Source: Paenibacillus pasadenensis DSM 19293
Lineage (GTDB): Bacteria; Bacillota; Bacilli; Paenibacillales; Paenibacillaceae
DNA length: 49,380 nt
Reading direction: 5' to 3'
Assembly (NCBI RefSeq): GCF_000422485.1
Contig: NZ_KE383854.1
Span: forward strand, 84,514-133,893
In this document: positions 7,542-15,119 of the stretch, piece by piece
Layout: each line of letters starts with the position of its first letter
How positions within the stretch are numbered: position 1 is the stretch's first letter
The notes under the pieces: generated by a model
The model's database searches: none
The model's input: the letters and a program-made list of their open reading frames with translations, nothing else
What the model was told of the DNA's origin: nothing
Program-made: the position numbers and the translations under genes

Positions 7542-8770
7542 CATTCCGCCTTCTCCTCGGCGCTGTCGCCGTCCAGCGAAAGCGCGGCCAGGATCGTGAA
7601 GATGAACATCGTGCCGTCTCCGACCTGCGACGAGGCGCTGATCGTGCCGCCCATCAGCTCGACCAGCGTCTTGCTGATGGACAGGCCGAGGCCGGTGCCG
7701 CCGCGCTTTGCCGAAGGGGCGTCGAGCTGGATGAACGGCTGGAACAGCAGGTCCATCTTGTCCGGCGGGATGCCGATGCCCGTGTCCTCCACGACGAACT
7801 CCAGCTGCAACGATGCGTCCGACGCTCCGCGCTCGTTGACGTACACCTTCACGCCGCCCGCCTCGGTGTGGCGGATCGCGTTGGCGATCAGGTTGGAGAG
7901 CACCTGCTTCAGACGGCCGGCGTCCCCGATCAGCGTGCGCGGCAAGGAAGGGGCGACGTACGATTCCAGGCTGAGCCCCCGCTCCTCGGCCATCGGACGG
8001 AACAGGTCGAGCGTATCGCCGAGCACGACCTCCAGCTCGAACGGCTGGCGGTGCAGCTCCATCTTGCCGTTTTCCATCCGGGAATAGTCGAGGATCTGGT
8101 TCACGATCGTCATGAGGCCCTGGCCGCTTTTATGGATCACCTCGGCATGATGCCGCTCCTCCTCCGGCAGATTGCCCTCGAGCATCAGCTCGGACATCGA
8201 GAGGATGCCGCCGAGCGGCGTGCGGATCTCATGGCTGATCATGTCCAGGAAGCCCGATTTGACCCGCAGCGCCGCCTCCGCCTGCTCCTTGAGCGCGGTC
8301 ATCTCGCGATTGCGCGCCTCCAGCTCCTGCGTCCGCAGCAGCAGCTGGTCGCTCTTGAGCTGCAGCTCCTTGCGCGCGAGATAAAAGCTGGCGAAGGCGT
8401 CGATCTTGCTGAGCAGGATGTCGGGATGAAGCGGCTTCGTGATGTAGTCGATCGCGCCGGCGGAGTACGCCTTCATATAATCCTCCAGCTCCGAGGTGAG
8501 CGAGGTGAGGAACACGATCGGGATGTCCTGCGACTTCTTGCGCATCTTGATCCGGCGCGCGGTCTCGAAGCCGTTCATGTCCGGCATGAGGACGTCCATC
8601 AGGATGAGGGCGATGTCGTTTTCCAGCAGCGCCTTGAGCGCGAGCATGCCGGAGGTCGCGCCGAGCAGCTTGTAAGGGCGGTCCTGCAGAAGCGCCGCGA
8701 TCGAGGTGTATTCGTCCGGCCGGTCGTCGACCAGCAGGATGTTGACGGGAATATCCGATTGCCTGTGCAA
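7541..8770 (-). CDS. Receiver-histidine kinase hybrid (soluble)
   Basis: A 409-aa cytosolic signalling protein with the domains in the order receiver then kinase. The receiver (about 8-130) has the acidic pair VDDRPD, the phospho-acceptor Asp in LILMDVLMPDMNG and Lys in YITKPL. A short coiled coil leads to the HisKA domain with the phospho-His in MISHEIRTPLGG (about residue 180), then a HATPase with DTGIGIPPDKM and GGTGLGLSISK. It lacks membrane segments and any DNA-binding domain. The start is TTG at 8770, with AAAGGCGG about 10 bp upstream. It lies 19 bp after the stop of the 1071-aa hybrid kinase, so the two form one operon, and phosphotransfer from the larger kinase to this receiver is plausible (inference). 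Confidence 0.9.
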   Translation of the reverse strand: MHRQSDIPVNILLVDDRPDEYTSIAALLQDRPYKLLGATSGMLALKALLENDIALILMDVLMPDMNGFETARRIKMRKKSQDIPIVFLTSLTSELEDYMKAYSAGAIDYITKPLHPDILLSKIDAFASFYLARKELQLKSDQLLLRTQELEARNREMTALKEQAEAALRVKSGFLDMISHEIRTPLGGILSMSELMLEGNLPEEERHHAEVIHKSGQGLMTIVNQILDYSRMENGKMELHRQPFELEVVLGDTLDLFRPMAEERGLSLESYVAPSLPRTLIGDAGRLKQVLSNLIANAIRHTEAGGVKVYVNERGASDASLQLEFVVEDTGIGIPPDKMDLLFQPFIQLDAPSAKRGGTGLGLSISKTLVELMGGTISASSQVGDGTMFIFTILAALSLDGDSAEEKAE

Positions 8771-8789
8771 TGGGGCACCGCCTTTCTTT

Positions 8790-11700
8790 CTAGTTGATCA
8801 GCCAAGTCTTGAGCATCGTGACGAGCTGCGTCGTATTGATCGGCTTGGGCATGTAGTCGGAGGCGCCGGCGTCGAGGCAGCGGATCCGGTCCTCCTCCAT
8901 CGCCCGCGCGGTGAGCGCGATGATGGCGAGGGTCCGGAACGCCGGATCGGAGCGGATCGCGCGCATCGTCTCGTAGCCGTCCATCTCCGGCATCATGATG
9001 TCCATGAAGACGAGCTCGACATCCGGCGTCTCGCGCAGCAGCCGCACGGCCTCGCGTCCGTTCTGGGCGAAGCTGATGTCCATGTTGTAGCCCTCGAGCA
9101 CGCTCGAGAGGGCGAAGATGTTGCGCATGTCGTCGTCGACGATGAGGATGCGCTTGCCCTCGAACGCGGCCGCGGGATCATGCAGCTTCTCGATCAGCTG
9201 CCGCTTGTCCGGCGGCAGGTCCGCGGTGCGGCGATGCAGGTACAGCGCCGTCTCGTCGTAGAGCCGCTCCATCGAGCGGACGTTTTTGATGACGATGCTC
9301 TCCGCGTATTGCTTGAGCTTCTGCTCGTCCTGGCGGCTCAGCTCCTTGCCGGTATAGATGATCGTCGGCAGCGTCTGCAGCTTGCGGTTCGTCTTGACCT
9401 GCTCCAGCAGGTCGAAGCCGGAGATGTCCGACAGGCCGAGATCGAGCACCATGCAGTCGAAATGCTGCATCATCAGCTGCTCCAGCGCCTCCCGTCCGCT
9501 GCCGACGGCGGTGATGCGGACGTCGGGGTGGCCGATATAGGCGACGAGGCTATGCCGCAGGTCGGCGTTGTCCTCGACGATGAGCAGGCTTTTCTCCTTG
9601 CGGCGGATGTAGGAGTCGATCTCGAGGAACGCCGTCGCCAGCTCGTCCTCGCCGCTCGGCTTCTTCCAGAAGGACAGCGCGCCGAGGCTGAGCGTCTGCT
9701 GGTCCCGATCCTCCGTCGAGATGACGTGGACCGGGATATGGCGCAGCTCCGGACGGCTCTTGAGCCGGCTGATGATCGACCGGCCGTCGAGCACGGGCAG
9801 GTCGGTGTCGAGCACGATCGCGTCGGGCTTGTACGCATGGGCGAGCGCGAGCCCTTGGTCGCCCTGGAAGGCGACGAGCGCCTTGAAGCCGCGGTTTCGG
9901 GCGAGCTTCAGCAGGATCGCGGCATAGGCCGCGTCGTCCTCGATGATGAGCAGCACGGCGTCGCCCGGCTCGATGCGGTCCCGATCGTCCTCCATTTCCG
10001 AAAATTGCAGCAGCTTCGGGTTGGAGATCGAGATGTCCGGCACGAACGATTCCATGAACTTGGCGGCGGCCGGAGCCTTCGCCTTCTCGGCGATCGAGAT
10101 CGTGGCCTGCGCCGCCGCGGCGGCTTGGGCACGGGCCTCGCTCTGGCGAGCAGGCAGGACGAGCCGGAACCGGCTGCCCTGTCCCGGCGTCGACTCCGCC
10201 TCGATGCGCCCGCTGAGCAGCTCGGCCAGCTCGCGGCTGATCGTCAGGCCGAGTCCCGTGCCGCCGTACTTGCGGCTGGTCGTGCCGTCCGCCTGCTGGA
10301 ACGCTTCGAAGATCGACTCGAGCTTCGCGGTCGGCACGCCGATGCCGGTATCCTCGACCTCGAAGACGACCTCGTCGGCTGCGGCCGCGCCTTTGCGGAT
10401 GCTCAAGGCGACGGAGCCCTCGTCCGTGAACTTAAGGGCGTTGGACAGCAGGTTGCGCAAAATCTGCTGCGCCCGGTGGCCGTCGGTATCGATGGAATCC
10501 GGGGCGTCCGGCGCGATGCGGATGTCGAACGCGAGCTCCTTGCTCTGCGCCTGCTGCTCGAACATGCGGTACAGCCGGCCGGCGATGTCCTGCAGCTCGG
10601 TCGGCTCGATGACCGGCGTCATCTTCCCGGTCTCGAGCTTGGCCAGGTCGAGGATCTCGTCGATCAGCTGCAGCAGGTCCTTGCCGGAGGAATAAATCGT
10701 ATGGATGTACTCCAGCTGCTTGCCGACAAGGTTGCCCGGCCTGTTCTCCGCGAGGATCTGGGAGAGGATGAGCAGGCTGTTGAGCGGCGTGCGCAGCTCA
10801 TGCGAGACGTTGGCGAGGAACTCGGACTTATGCTGCGCGGCGAGCAGGATCTCCTCCGCCTGGGCCTGAATCTCCAGCTTCTGGCGTTCGGACAGCTCCG
10901 TCTGGGCAAGCAGCGAGCGGTTGGACGCCTCCAGCTGCTCCGTCTGCCCGCGCAGCTCCTCGGCCTGCAGCCGCAGCTGCTCGTTGGACGCCTCCAGATC
11001 GAGCGACTGACGATGCAGCTGGTCCGTTTGGGCTTTGAGCTCCTCGGTCTGGGCCTGCAGCTCCTCCGTCTGCAGCTGCAGCTCCTCGGCCTGGACCTGC
11101 AGCTCCTCGGTCTGGGACTCGAGCTCCTCCTTCTGGAGCTGCGTCTCGCGCAGCAGCTCGTCGATGCGGGCGACGTCCGCGAGCGTGTTGATAAGGATGC
11201 CCATGTCCGCGCCGACGCGGCCGATCAGCTGGCGCTCCTTGCCGCTGAAGCCGCGGAAAGAAGCCAGCTCCAGCACGGCGACGGCTTTGTCCTCGTAGAG
11301 GATCGGCACGAGCAGCAGGGCGGCCGGCTCGGCGGCGCCGAGTCCCGAGCGGACGCGGATATAACCCGGCGGCACCTCGGCGAGCTCGATCATCGCGCGG
11401 TTTTCCGCGCATTGGCCGACGAGTCCTTGTCCGAGCCGCACCGGCTCGGACGGCAGCTCGGCCTCGTCATGCGCGTAGCCGGCGGCCGCATGGTAGGCCC
11501 CGTCGGGACGCAGCGCGTAGAGAGCGCCGCAGCTCGCGTCGACCGACGAGGCGAGCTTGGCGAGGAAGATGCGGGAAGCCGCGCCCACCTCGATCGAGCC
11601 TTGCAGCAGGATGGCCATCTCCGAGACGCGGGCGTTGAGCCAGGCCTCCTCCTCGGCTTGCAGGCGCAGCGTCCGCTCCTGCTCGGTCTTGACATGCAGG

Positions 11701-12005
11701 CTGCGGGCGATCTGACGGAACGAGCCGGCGATGGCCCCGAGCTCGTCCGCTGGCGCATCCGCGGCGGCGGACGCGACCGGCTCGCCGCGCTCGATGCGCT
11801 CGGCGATGCCGGCGGTCTCGGCCAAGCCGGCGCGCATCCGCCGGCCGAGGCTCCGGCTATGCCAGGCGGAGGCGGCGATGCCGGCGGCGGCGACGGCCGT
11901 AGAGACGGCCGTCAGTACGGGATCGGCTTGAATCCAAGCCAATCCGATGAAATATGTCAAGGTCAGGACGACGACAAGCGAGCTGATCTTGCTTTGAATT
12001 CTCAA
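8790..12005 (-). CDS. Membrane hybrid histidine kinase: GAF, kinase and three receivers
   Basis: A 1071-aa multidomain sensor kinase. In order: two membrane helices (about 8-27 and 30-50), a HAMP-like linker, a GAF domain (about 120-275), a long heptad-repeat coiled coil (about 280-375, EELQ/QTEEL units), HisKA with phospho-His in LANVSHELRTPLNS (about residue 400), a HATPase (about 505-625, DTGIGVPTAK, GGTGLGLTIS), and three receivers beginning near 685 (IIEDDA; Asp in IVLDTDLPVLDG), 805 (IVEDNA; Asp in MVLDLGLSDISG) and 950 (IVDDDM; Asp in VFMDIMMPEMDG). The extracytoplasmic loop is almost absent, so the signal is likely membrane-borne or cytosolic through GAF. The start is TTG at 12005 with GGGAGGTGAG upstream. 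The receiver-kinase gene follows 19 bp downstream. No output regulator is adjacent. Confidence 0.92.
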   Translation of the reverse strand: MRIQSKISSLVVVLTLTYFIGLAWIQADPVLTAVSTAVAAAGIAASAWHSRSLGRRMRAGLAETAGIAERIERGEPVASAAADAPADELGAIAGSFRQIARSLHVKTEQERTLRLQAEEEAWLNARVSEMAILLQGSIEVGAASRIFLAKLASSVDASCGALYALRPDGAYHAAAGYAHDEAELPSEPVRLGQGLVGQCAENRAMIELAEVPPGYIRVRSGLGAAEPAALLLVPILYEDKAVAVLELASFRGFSGKERQLIGRVGADMGILINTLADVARIDELLRETQLQKEELESQTEELQVQAEELQLQTEELQAQTEELKAQTDQLHRQSLDLEASNEQLRLQAEELRGQTEQLEASNRSLLAQTELSERQKLEIQAQAEEILLAAQHKSEFLANVSHELRTPLNSLLILSQILAENRPGNLVGKQLEYIHTIYSSGKDLLQLIDEILDLAKLETGKMTPVIEPTELQDIAGRLYRMFEQQAQSKELAFDIRIAPDAPDSIDTDGHRAQQILRNLLSNALKFTDEGSVALSIRKGAAAADEVVFEVEDTGIGVPTAKLESIFEAFQQADGTTSRKYGGTGLGLTISRELAELLSGRIEAESTPGQGSRFRLVLPARQSEARAQAAAAAQATISIAEKAKAPAAAKFMESFVPDISISNPKLLQFSEMEDDRDRIEPGDAVLLIIEDDAAYAAILLKLARNRGFKALVAFQGDQGLALAHAYKPDAIVLDTDLPVLDGRSIISRLKSRPELRHIPVHVISTEDRDQQTLSLGALSFWKKPSGEDELATAFLEIDSYIRRKEKSLLIVEDNADLRHSLVAYIGHPDVRITAVGSGREALEQLMMQHFDCMVLDLGLSDISGFDLLEQVKTNRKLQTLPTIIYTGKELSRQDEQKLKQYAESIVIKNVRSMERLYDETALYLHRRTADLPPDKRQLIEKLHDPAAAFEGKRILIVDDDMRNIFALSSVLEGYNMDISFAQNGREAVRLLRETPDVELVFMDIMMPEMDGYETMRAIRSDPAFRTLAIIALTARAMEEDRIRCLDAGASDYMPKPINTTQLVTMLKTWLIN

Positions 12006-12043
12006 GCGTCCTCACCTCCCGGATGGAATCTAGGCATCGTTCC

Positions 12044-12049
12044 ATTATA
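12044..12049 (-). promoter_or_regulatory. -10 box upstream of hybrid kinase operon
   Basis: On the minus strand a perfect TATAAT occurs 38 bp before the TTG start. The hexamer 17 bp upstream reads ATCTAT, a poor -35, so the promoter is either weak or helped by an activator. Confidence 0.5.
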
Positions 12050-12163
12050 CCTTCTTCAAACCTCCAATAGATAGGGAATGCGAGGGAAGGAAGAGGCGAT
12101 AGAAGGATCGGAGAGAGAAACGGCGGGAGAGGGAGGAGGAGGGGCTCGGGCGGCCGGAATGGC

Positions 12164-12194
12164 AAAAAAAGGCCCCCTGGGCGTGAAAGGGGCC
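12164..12194 (-). terminator. Terminator of YhhN-like gene
   Basis: On the minus strand the stem GGCCCC/GGGGCC (12189-12194 with 12171-12176) is followed by seven T (A-run at 12164-12170). It lies downstream of the YhhN-like gene, in the gap before the hybrid kinase operon. Confidence 0.75.
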
Positions 12195-12312
12195 GAATGA
12201 CGGGAGGGGACGGACTGGCGTCGGCGGCCCGAGGGCGCATGCGGCCGGCCGGGATCGGCATGGAGGCCAGGCGGCCGAGCCGCCTTCGAGGGAGCTCCGC
12301 CAAGCCGCCCGC

Positions 12313-13023
12313 CTAGCGTCGAAGGGCCGGCGCGGCGTCTGAGCCGCGGGAGCTCAGGCTGCCGGCGATCAGGAACTGGGCGCCGTAGTAGGTCAGCATG
12401 ATGAGCGCATGGGAGAACGGCACGTCCGCGACGAAGAGGTTCCAGGAGAGGATGGAATCGGAGGCGACGAACAGCAGGCTGCCCGCGATCGCCTGGCGGT
12501 CTCCGGTCTGGATGGCCGACCAGGCCATCAGCGAGATGACGGCGACGTACGCGATGACGGGAACGATCAGGCCGGTCTGGCCGCTGCCGCGCAGCGCCTC
12601 GACGAGGCGCATGCCCATGAAGATGCCGTAGGCGGCCAGCGGCAGGAGCGCGGCGATCCGCAGCGGCGAGAAGCGCATGCGCAGGAGGAACGACGACAGA
12701 TAGAACAGATGGCCGATCAGAAAGGCGCTCAGCCCGATCACGAACCAGCGCAGCGTGCCGTCGCCGACCGCGCAGAAGACGAGGCCGATCAGCCCCAGCG
12801 TCTGCCATGGCCGGCGGTCGGCTGGCTTTGGCAGACGGGTCCAGGCGTAGGCGAAGATGAGCGCCATCGGGACGAGCTTGAACGTCAGCTTGAGCGCTTC
12901 CGGCTCGAACGGAACGGCGAAGATGTAGATCAGCCCCATCAGGGCGATGAGCAGGGGCAGGACGAGCCGGGAAGCGGACTTGGGCTCGGCTGGAGACTTG
13001 GGGTCGAGCTTGGGCGTTGGCAT
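12313..13023 (-). CDS. YhhN/TMEM86-family membrane protein (lysoplasmalogenase-like)
   Basis: A 236-aa integral membrane protein with about eight hydrophobic helices, matching the YhhN/TMEM86 family. Characteristic stretches are FCAVGDGTLRW in the middle helices, with its conserved acidic residue, and FVASDSILSWNLF near the C-terminus. Characterised members hydrolyse the vinyl-ether bond of lysoplasmalogens. Whether this organism makes plasmalogens is unknown, so the activity is family knowledge only. The ATG at 13023 is chosen because GGAGGA lies 7 bp upstream; the frame is open further upstream, but that part reads as non-coding. A TATAAT -10 (13079-13084) and a cre-like site (13062-13075) precede the gene, and a terminator follows at 12164-12194. 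Confidence 0.85.
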   Translation of the reverse strand: MPTPKLDPKSPAEPKSASRLVLPLLIALMGLIYIFAVPFEPEALKLTFKLVPMALIFAYAWTRLPKPADRRPWQTLGLIGLVFCAVGDGTLRWFVIGLSAFLIGHLFYLSSFLLRMRFSPLRIAALLPLAAYGIFMGMRLVEALRGSGQTGLIVPVIAYVAVISLMAWSAIQTGDRQAIAGSLLFVASDSILSWNLFVADVPFSHALIMLTYYGAQFLIAGSLSSRGSDAAPALRR

Positions 13024-13061
13024 GAGCGTTCCTCCATGGCGGCGAATGTTGCGGCTGCATC

Positions 13062-13075
13062 TGCAACCGTTTACA
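13062..13075. promoter_or_regulatory. Candidate cre site (CcpA operator)
   Basis: TGCAACCGTTTACA matches the cre consensus TGWAANCGNTNWCA at 13 of 14 positions (mismatch at position 3). It sits 3 bp downstream of the TATAAT box at 13079-13084, over the expected transcription start of the YhhN-like gene, a position suited to catabolite repression. Confidence 0.45.
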
Positions 13076-13078
13076 CAG

Positions 13079-13084
13079 ATTATA
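13079..13084 (-). promoter_or_regulatory. -10 box of YhhN-like gene
   Basis: TATAAT on the minus strand, 55 bp before the ATG. With a 17-bp spacer the -35 would be TGTTCG (13102-13107), a weak match. Confidence 0.5.
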
Positions 13085-13155
13085 TAGCGGGAACGCGGAT
13101 TCGAACAGCAGCCGAGGGCGGGCGGCGGGGAGGCGCTGCCGGGCAAGGCTTGGCC

Positions 13156-13209
13156 AGCCGCGCCAAAAAGCCGCATGCGGTTCAAGCGCATGCGGCTTTT
13201 GGCGCGGCT
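13156..13209. terminator. Long bidirectional hairpin terminator
   Basis: Two arms of about 24 nt pair almost perfectly: 13156-13179 with 13187-13209, one bulged A. The inner GC stem GCCGCATGCG/CGCATGCGGC is followed on each strand by four or five T before pairing resumes, so it can act as a terminator in both directions. It lies 30 bp past the PAP2 gene stop codon. Confidence 0.8.
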
Positions 13210-13238
13210 TCAAGCGGCGAGGGGCGGCGGCCGCCGTC

Positions 13239-13892
13239 CTAGCCCGGGAACGTCGGATGCGATCCGCGGCGGCGCAGCGCGGAGCTGCGGGAGCCGCCCG
13301 GCCCGAGCAGAGCGGCGCCGGCCGCCGCGCAGAACAGTCCGGCCGCGTAGCCGGCGGCGATGTCCGTCGCGTAGTGGACGCCGAAATAAAGGCGGCAGTA
13401 GCCGACGGCGCCGATGACGAGGACGGCGGCCGCGGCGGCTGCCAGCCTCAGCCAGCCGCTGCGCGCTCCGCGCCAGGCGATGACGGCGAGCAGGCCGTAC
13501 AGCGCCATGCCGACCATCGCGTTGCCGCTCGGGAAGCTGTAGCCGCTCGCTTCGATCCAGCCGGCGTGCTCCGGGCGGGGGCGCTGAAGCCACTCCTTGA
13601 GCCCGCTGTTCAGCAGCAGGGCGGCCAGCACCGTGCCAATGACGACGACGGCCTGGCGCCGCCGTCCGAATGCCCACGACAGCGCCGCGGCCAGCAGCGT
13701 CGCTCCGGCGAAGACGGCTGTCGAGCCGAGCTTGTTGAGCGCCTCCATGGCGGCGGCGGGCTGCTCCTCCGCCGTCAGCGACCAGGAGCCGCGGATGGAA
13801 TCGTCGATCGGTGCCGTGCCGTCCATCGGCGCCCAGAGCGCGAGCGCCGCGAAGGCGAGCGCGGCCGCAGCCGCGATGAGCCATGCTTTCAT
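13239..13892 (-). CDS. PAP2-family membrane phosphatase
   Basis: A 217-aa protein with five or six membrane helices and the three phosphatase motifs of the PAP2 superfamily: K99-x6-R106-P107 (KEWLQRPRP), PSGN at 121-124, and CRLYFGVHYATD at 166-177, with nucleophile His173 and Asp177. Two positions differ from the usual signature: PSGH is PSGN, and the first Ser of SR-x5-H is Cys. The nucleophilic His is kept, so activity is possible but may be altered. Typical substrates are undecaprenyl pyrophosphate, phosphatidylglycerophosphate or phosphatidate; the sequence does not decide among them. The ATG at 13892 follows AAGGCGG by 7 bp, and a TATAAT -10 lies at 13927-13932. Confidence 0.88.
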   Translation of the reverse strand: MKAWLIAAAAALAFAALALWAPMDGTAPIDDSIRGSWSLTAEEQPAAAMEALNKLGSTAVFAGATLLAAALSWAFGRRRQAVVVIGTVLAALLLNSGLKEWLQRPRPEHAGWIEASGYSFPSGNAMVGMALYGLLAVIAWRGARSGWLRLAAAAAAVLVIGAVGYCRLYFGVHYATDIAAGYAAGLFCAAAGAALLGPGGSRSSALRRRGSHPTFPG

Positions 13893-13926
13893 GTCAATCC
13901 GCCTTTCTTCCATGTTTTCATCCCGC

Positions 13927-13932
13927 ATTATA
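13927..13932 (-). promoter_or_regulatory. -10 box of PAP2 gene
   Basis: TATAAT on the minus strand, 35 bp before the PAP2 ATG. The -35 region (GTGTTC at 17 bp, or TGTTCC at 16 bp) is weak. Confidence 0.5.
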
Positions 13933-14094
13933 GCACGGGAAAGAAGCGGGAACACAGGAAAACCGGTCCGGAGGGCCTCGGAGCCGCGACCAATCGGGAA
14001 GGCGCTATCGCCCGCAAGCAGATCGAGGTGTCGGACAGAGGCGGAATTGCCGATATTCCCCTTAATCGACCATAAAAAGGGAGGATTTCAAGTC

Positions 14095-14856
14095 ATGTCT
14101 ACTGATCCGCAAAACCGTCCGATTCCAGCCGATCTCCGCGAGGAAGAGGAGCGTCCGCCGTCTTACGGCCGATCCGCGCCGCCGTTCGCGGCCGAGCATG
14201 AAGCGGCTGCCTCCTTGGCGGCCCAAGGCGCTTCGGCCAAGGGCATGGGCGGCGCGGCTGCGGCGCGCCTCAAGCAGGTGGACGGCCGCCGTCTGGCCGC
14301 GCTGCTGCGCGATCCGCTGCAGGGGCTGCGGGAGGAGCCGGAGCGGGACTCGGCTTACGGCTGGATCGGCCTCGGCGCATCCGTGCTCGGCTTCCTGGTC
14401 TGGACGCTGTTCATGCAAAAGGCGCTGCAGGGGCTGTTCTACAGCCTGTTCGGCTTCGGCGGCCTGTTCGCCTACGAGCCGGGCTTTGACTTCGGCCTCG
14501 CGCTGAGGATGCTGCTCGGGGGAGCGCTGTCGCTGGCGGCGCTGCTGGGCAGCCTGTACCTGTTCGGGAGCCGCTTCGGCAGCCGCAAGCGCAGCCTCCT
14601 CCAGGCTGCCGTGCCGCTCGGCGCGATGCAGCTCTTGTCGGGCGCAGGCTTCGCCGCAGCCGGCATCGCGGCGCTGGCGAGCATCCGGCTGTCGCTGCTG
14701 CTGCTCGTCGTCACGCTGCTCGTGACGCTGGCGACGACGGTGACGGGCGCGGCGGAGCTGTTCGAGGTGCGCCAGGAGCGGCGCTTCGCGTTCATCGCCG
14801 CTTCGATCGCGTCGTATGCGGTCGTGCTGCTCGTGCTGTTCAGCCTGCTGTTCTAG
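14095..14856 (+). CDS. Uncharacterised multispanning membrane protein
   Basis: A 253-aa protein I do not recognise by family. Residues 1-95 are hydrophilic and rich in Pro, Glu and Ala, followed by about five membrane helices (roughly 97-118, 135-157, 170-190, 195-222 and 232-252). The layout resembles YIP1-like proteins, but no defining motif is visible. AAGGGAGG lies 10 bp before the ATG at 14095. The stop codon TAG at 14854-14856 lies inside the left terminal repeat of the 167-bp inverted-repeat element at 14853-15019, so the natural C-terminus may have been replaced when that element arrived; the protein ends directly after its last helix. It is divergent from the PAP2 gene and has no clear partner. 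Confidence 0.7.
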   Translation: MSTDPQNRPIPADLREEEERPPSYGRSAPPFAAEHEAAASLAAQGASAKGMGGAAAARLKQVDGRRLAALLRDPLQGLREEPERDSAYGWIGLGASVLGFLVWTLFMQKALQGLFYSLFGFGGLFAYEPGFDFGLALRMLLGGALSLAALLGSLYLFGSRFGSRKRSLLQAAVPLGAMQLLSGAGFAAAGIAALASIRLSLLLLVVTLLVTLATTVTGAAELFEVRQERRFAFIAASIASYAVVLLVLFSLLF

Positions 14857-15019
14857 GGCGTGTTTGCAAACCCGCTCAGGGGCATCTATCACCGCCTTTT
14901 TGCCCCCTGCTTTGTCACGCAGACTCGACGTACCCCCGGTACGCCTTCGCCTACGTTCCTCGCAAGGACCAAAAATTCGGCCCTATCGGCTCCCTTCGGA
15001 GTATGCAAACACGCCCTAG
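14853..15019. mobile_element. MITE-like element with 16-bp terminal inverted repeats
   Basis: Perfect 16-bp terminal inverted repeats, CTAGGGCGTGTTTGCA (14853-14868) and TGCAAACACGCCCTAG (15004-15019), bound a 167-bp segment with no coding capacity. The outermost CTAG occurs at both ends; being self-complementary, it could be either part of the repeat or a 4-bp target duplication. The interior holds a small GTACCCCCGGTAC palindrome. The size, termini and lack of a gene fit a miniature non-autonomous transposable element. No transposase is in the window. It overlaps the stop codon of the membrane protein gene to its left. Confidence 0.65.
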
Positions 15020-15078
15020 CGCTCGCGCCGAACCCGTCGTCAGGCGCGCCTCCATGCCTCGGCCGACGACGACAAACA

Positions 15079-15106
15079 AGCGAAGCCCGGAAGGTCGGGC
15101 TTCGCT
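15079..15106. terminator. Hairpin terminator before M20 peptidase 3' end
   Basis: An 11-bp stem, AGCGAAGCCCG (15079-15089) with CGGGCTTCGCT (15096-15106). It is followed by TCTTTGC on the plus strand and TGTTTGTCG on the minus strand. It lies just past the stop of the minus-strand peptidase and can serve either direction. Confidence 0.75.
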
Positions 15107-15119
15107 TCTTTGCTGTCCG

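Noticed and set aside
8706-12074. Very long plus-strand open frame opposite the hybrid kinase
   Set aside because: Antisense frames stay open in GC-rich coding DNA. The translation is Leu/Arg/Glu/Asp-rich with no recognisable motif, while the minus strand has complete kinase and receiver motifs. The same applies to long antisense frames over the ABC exporters, the permease operon and cstA.
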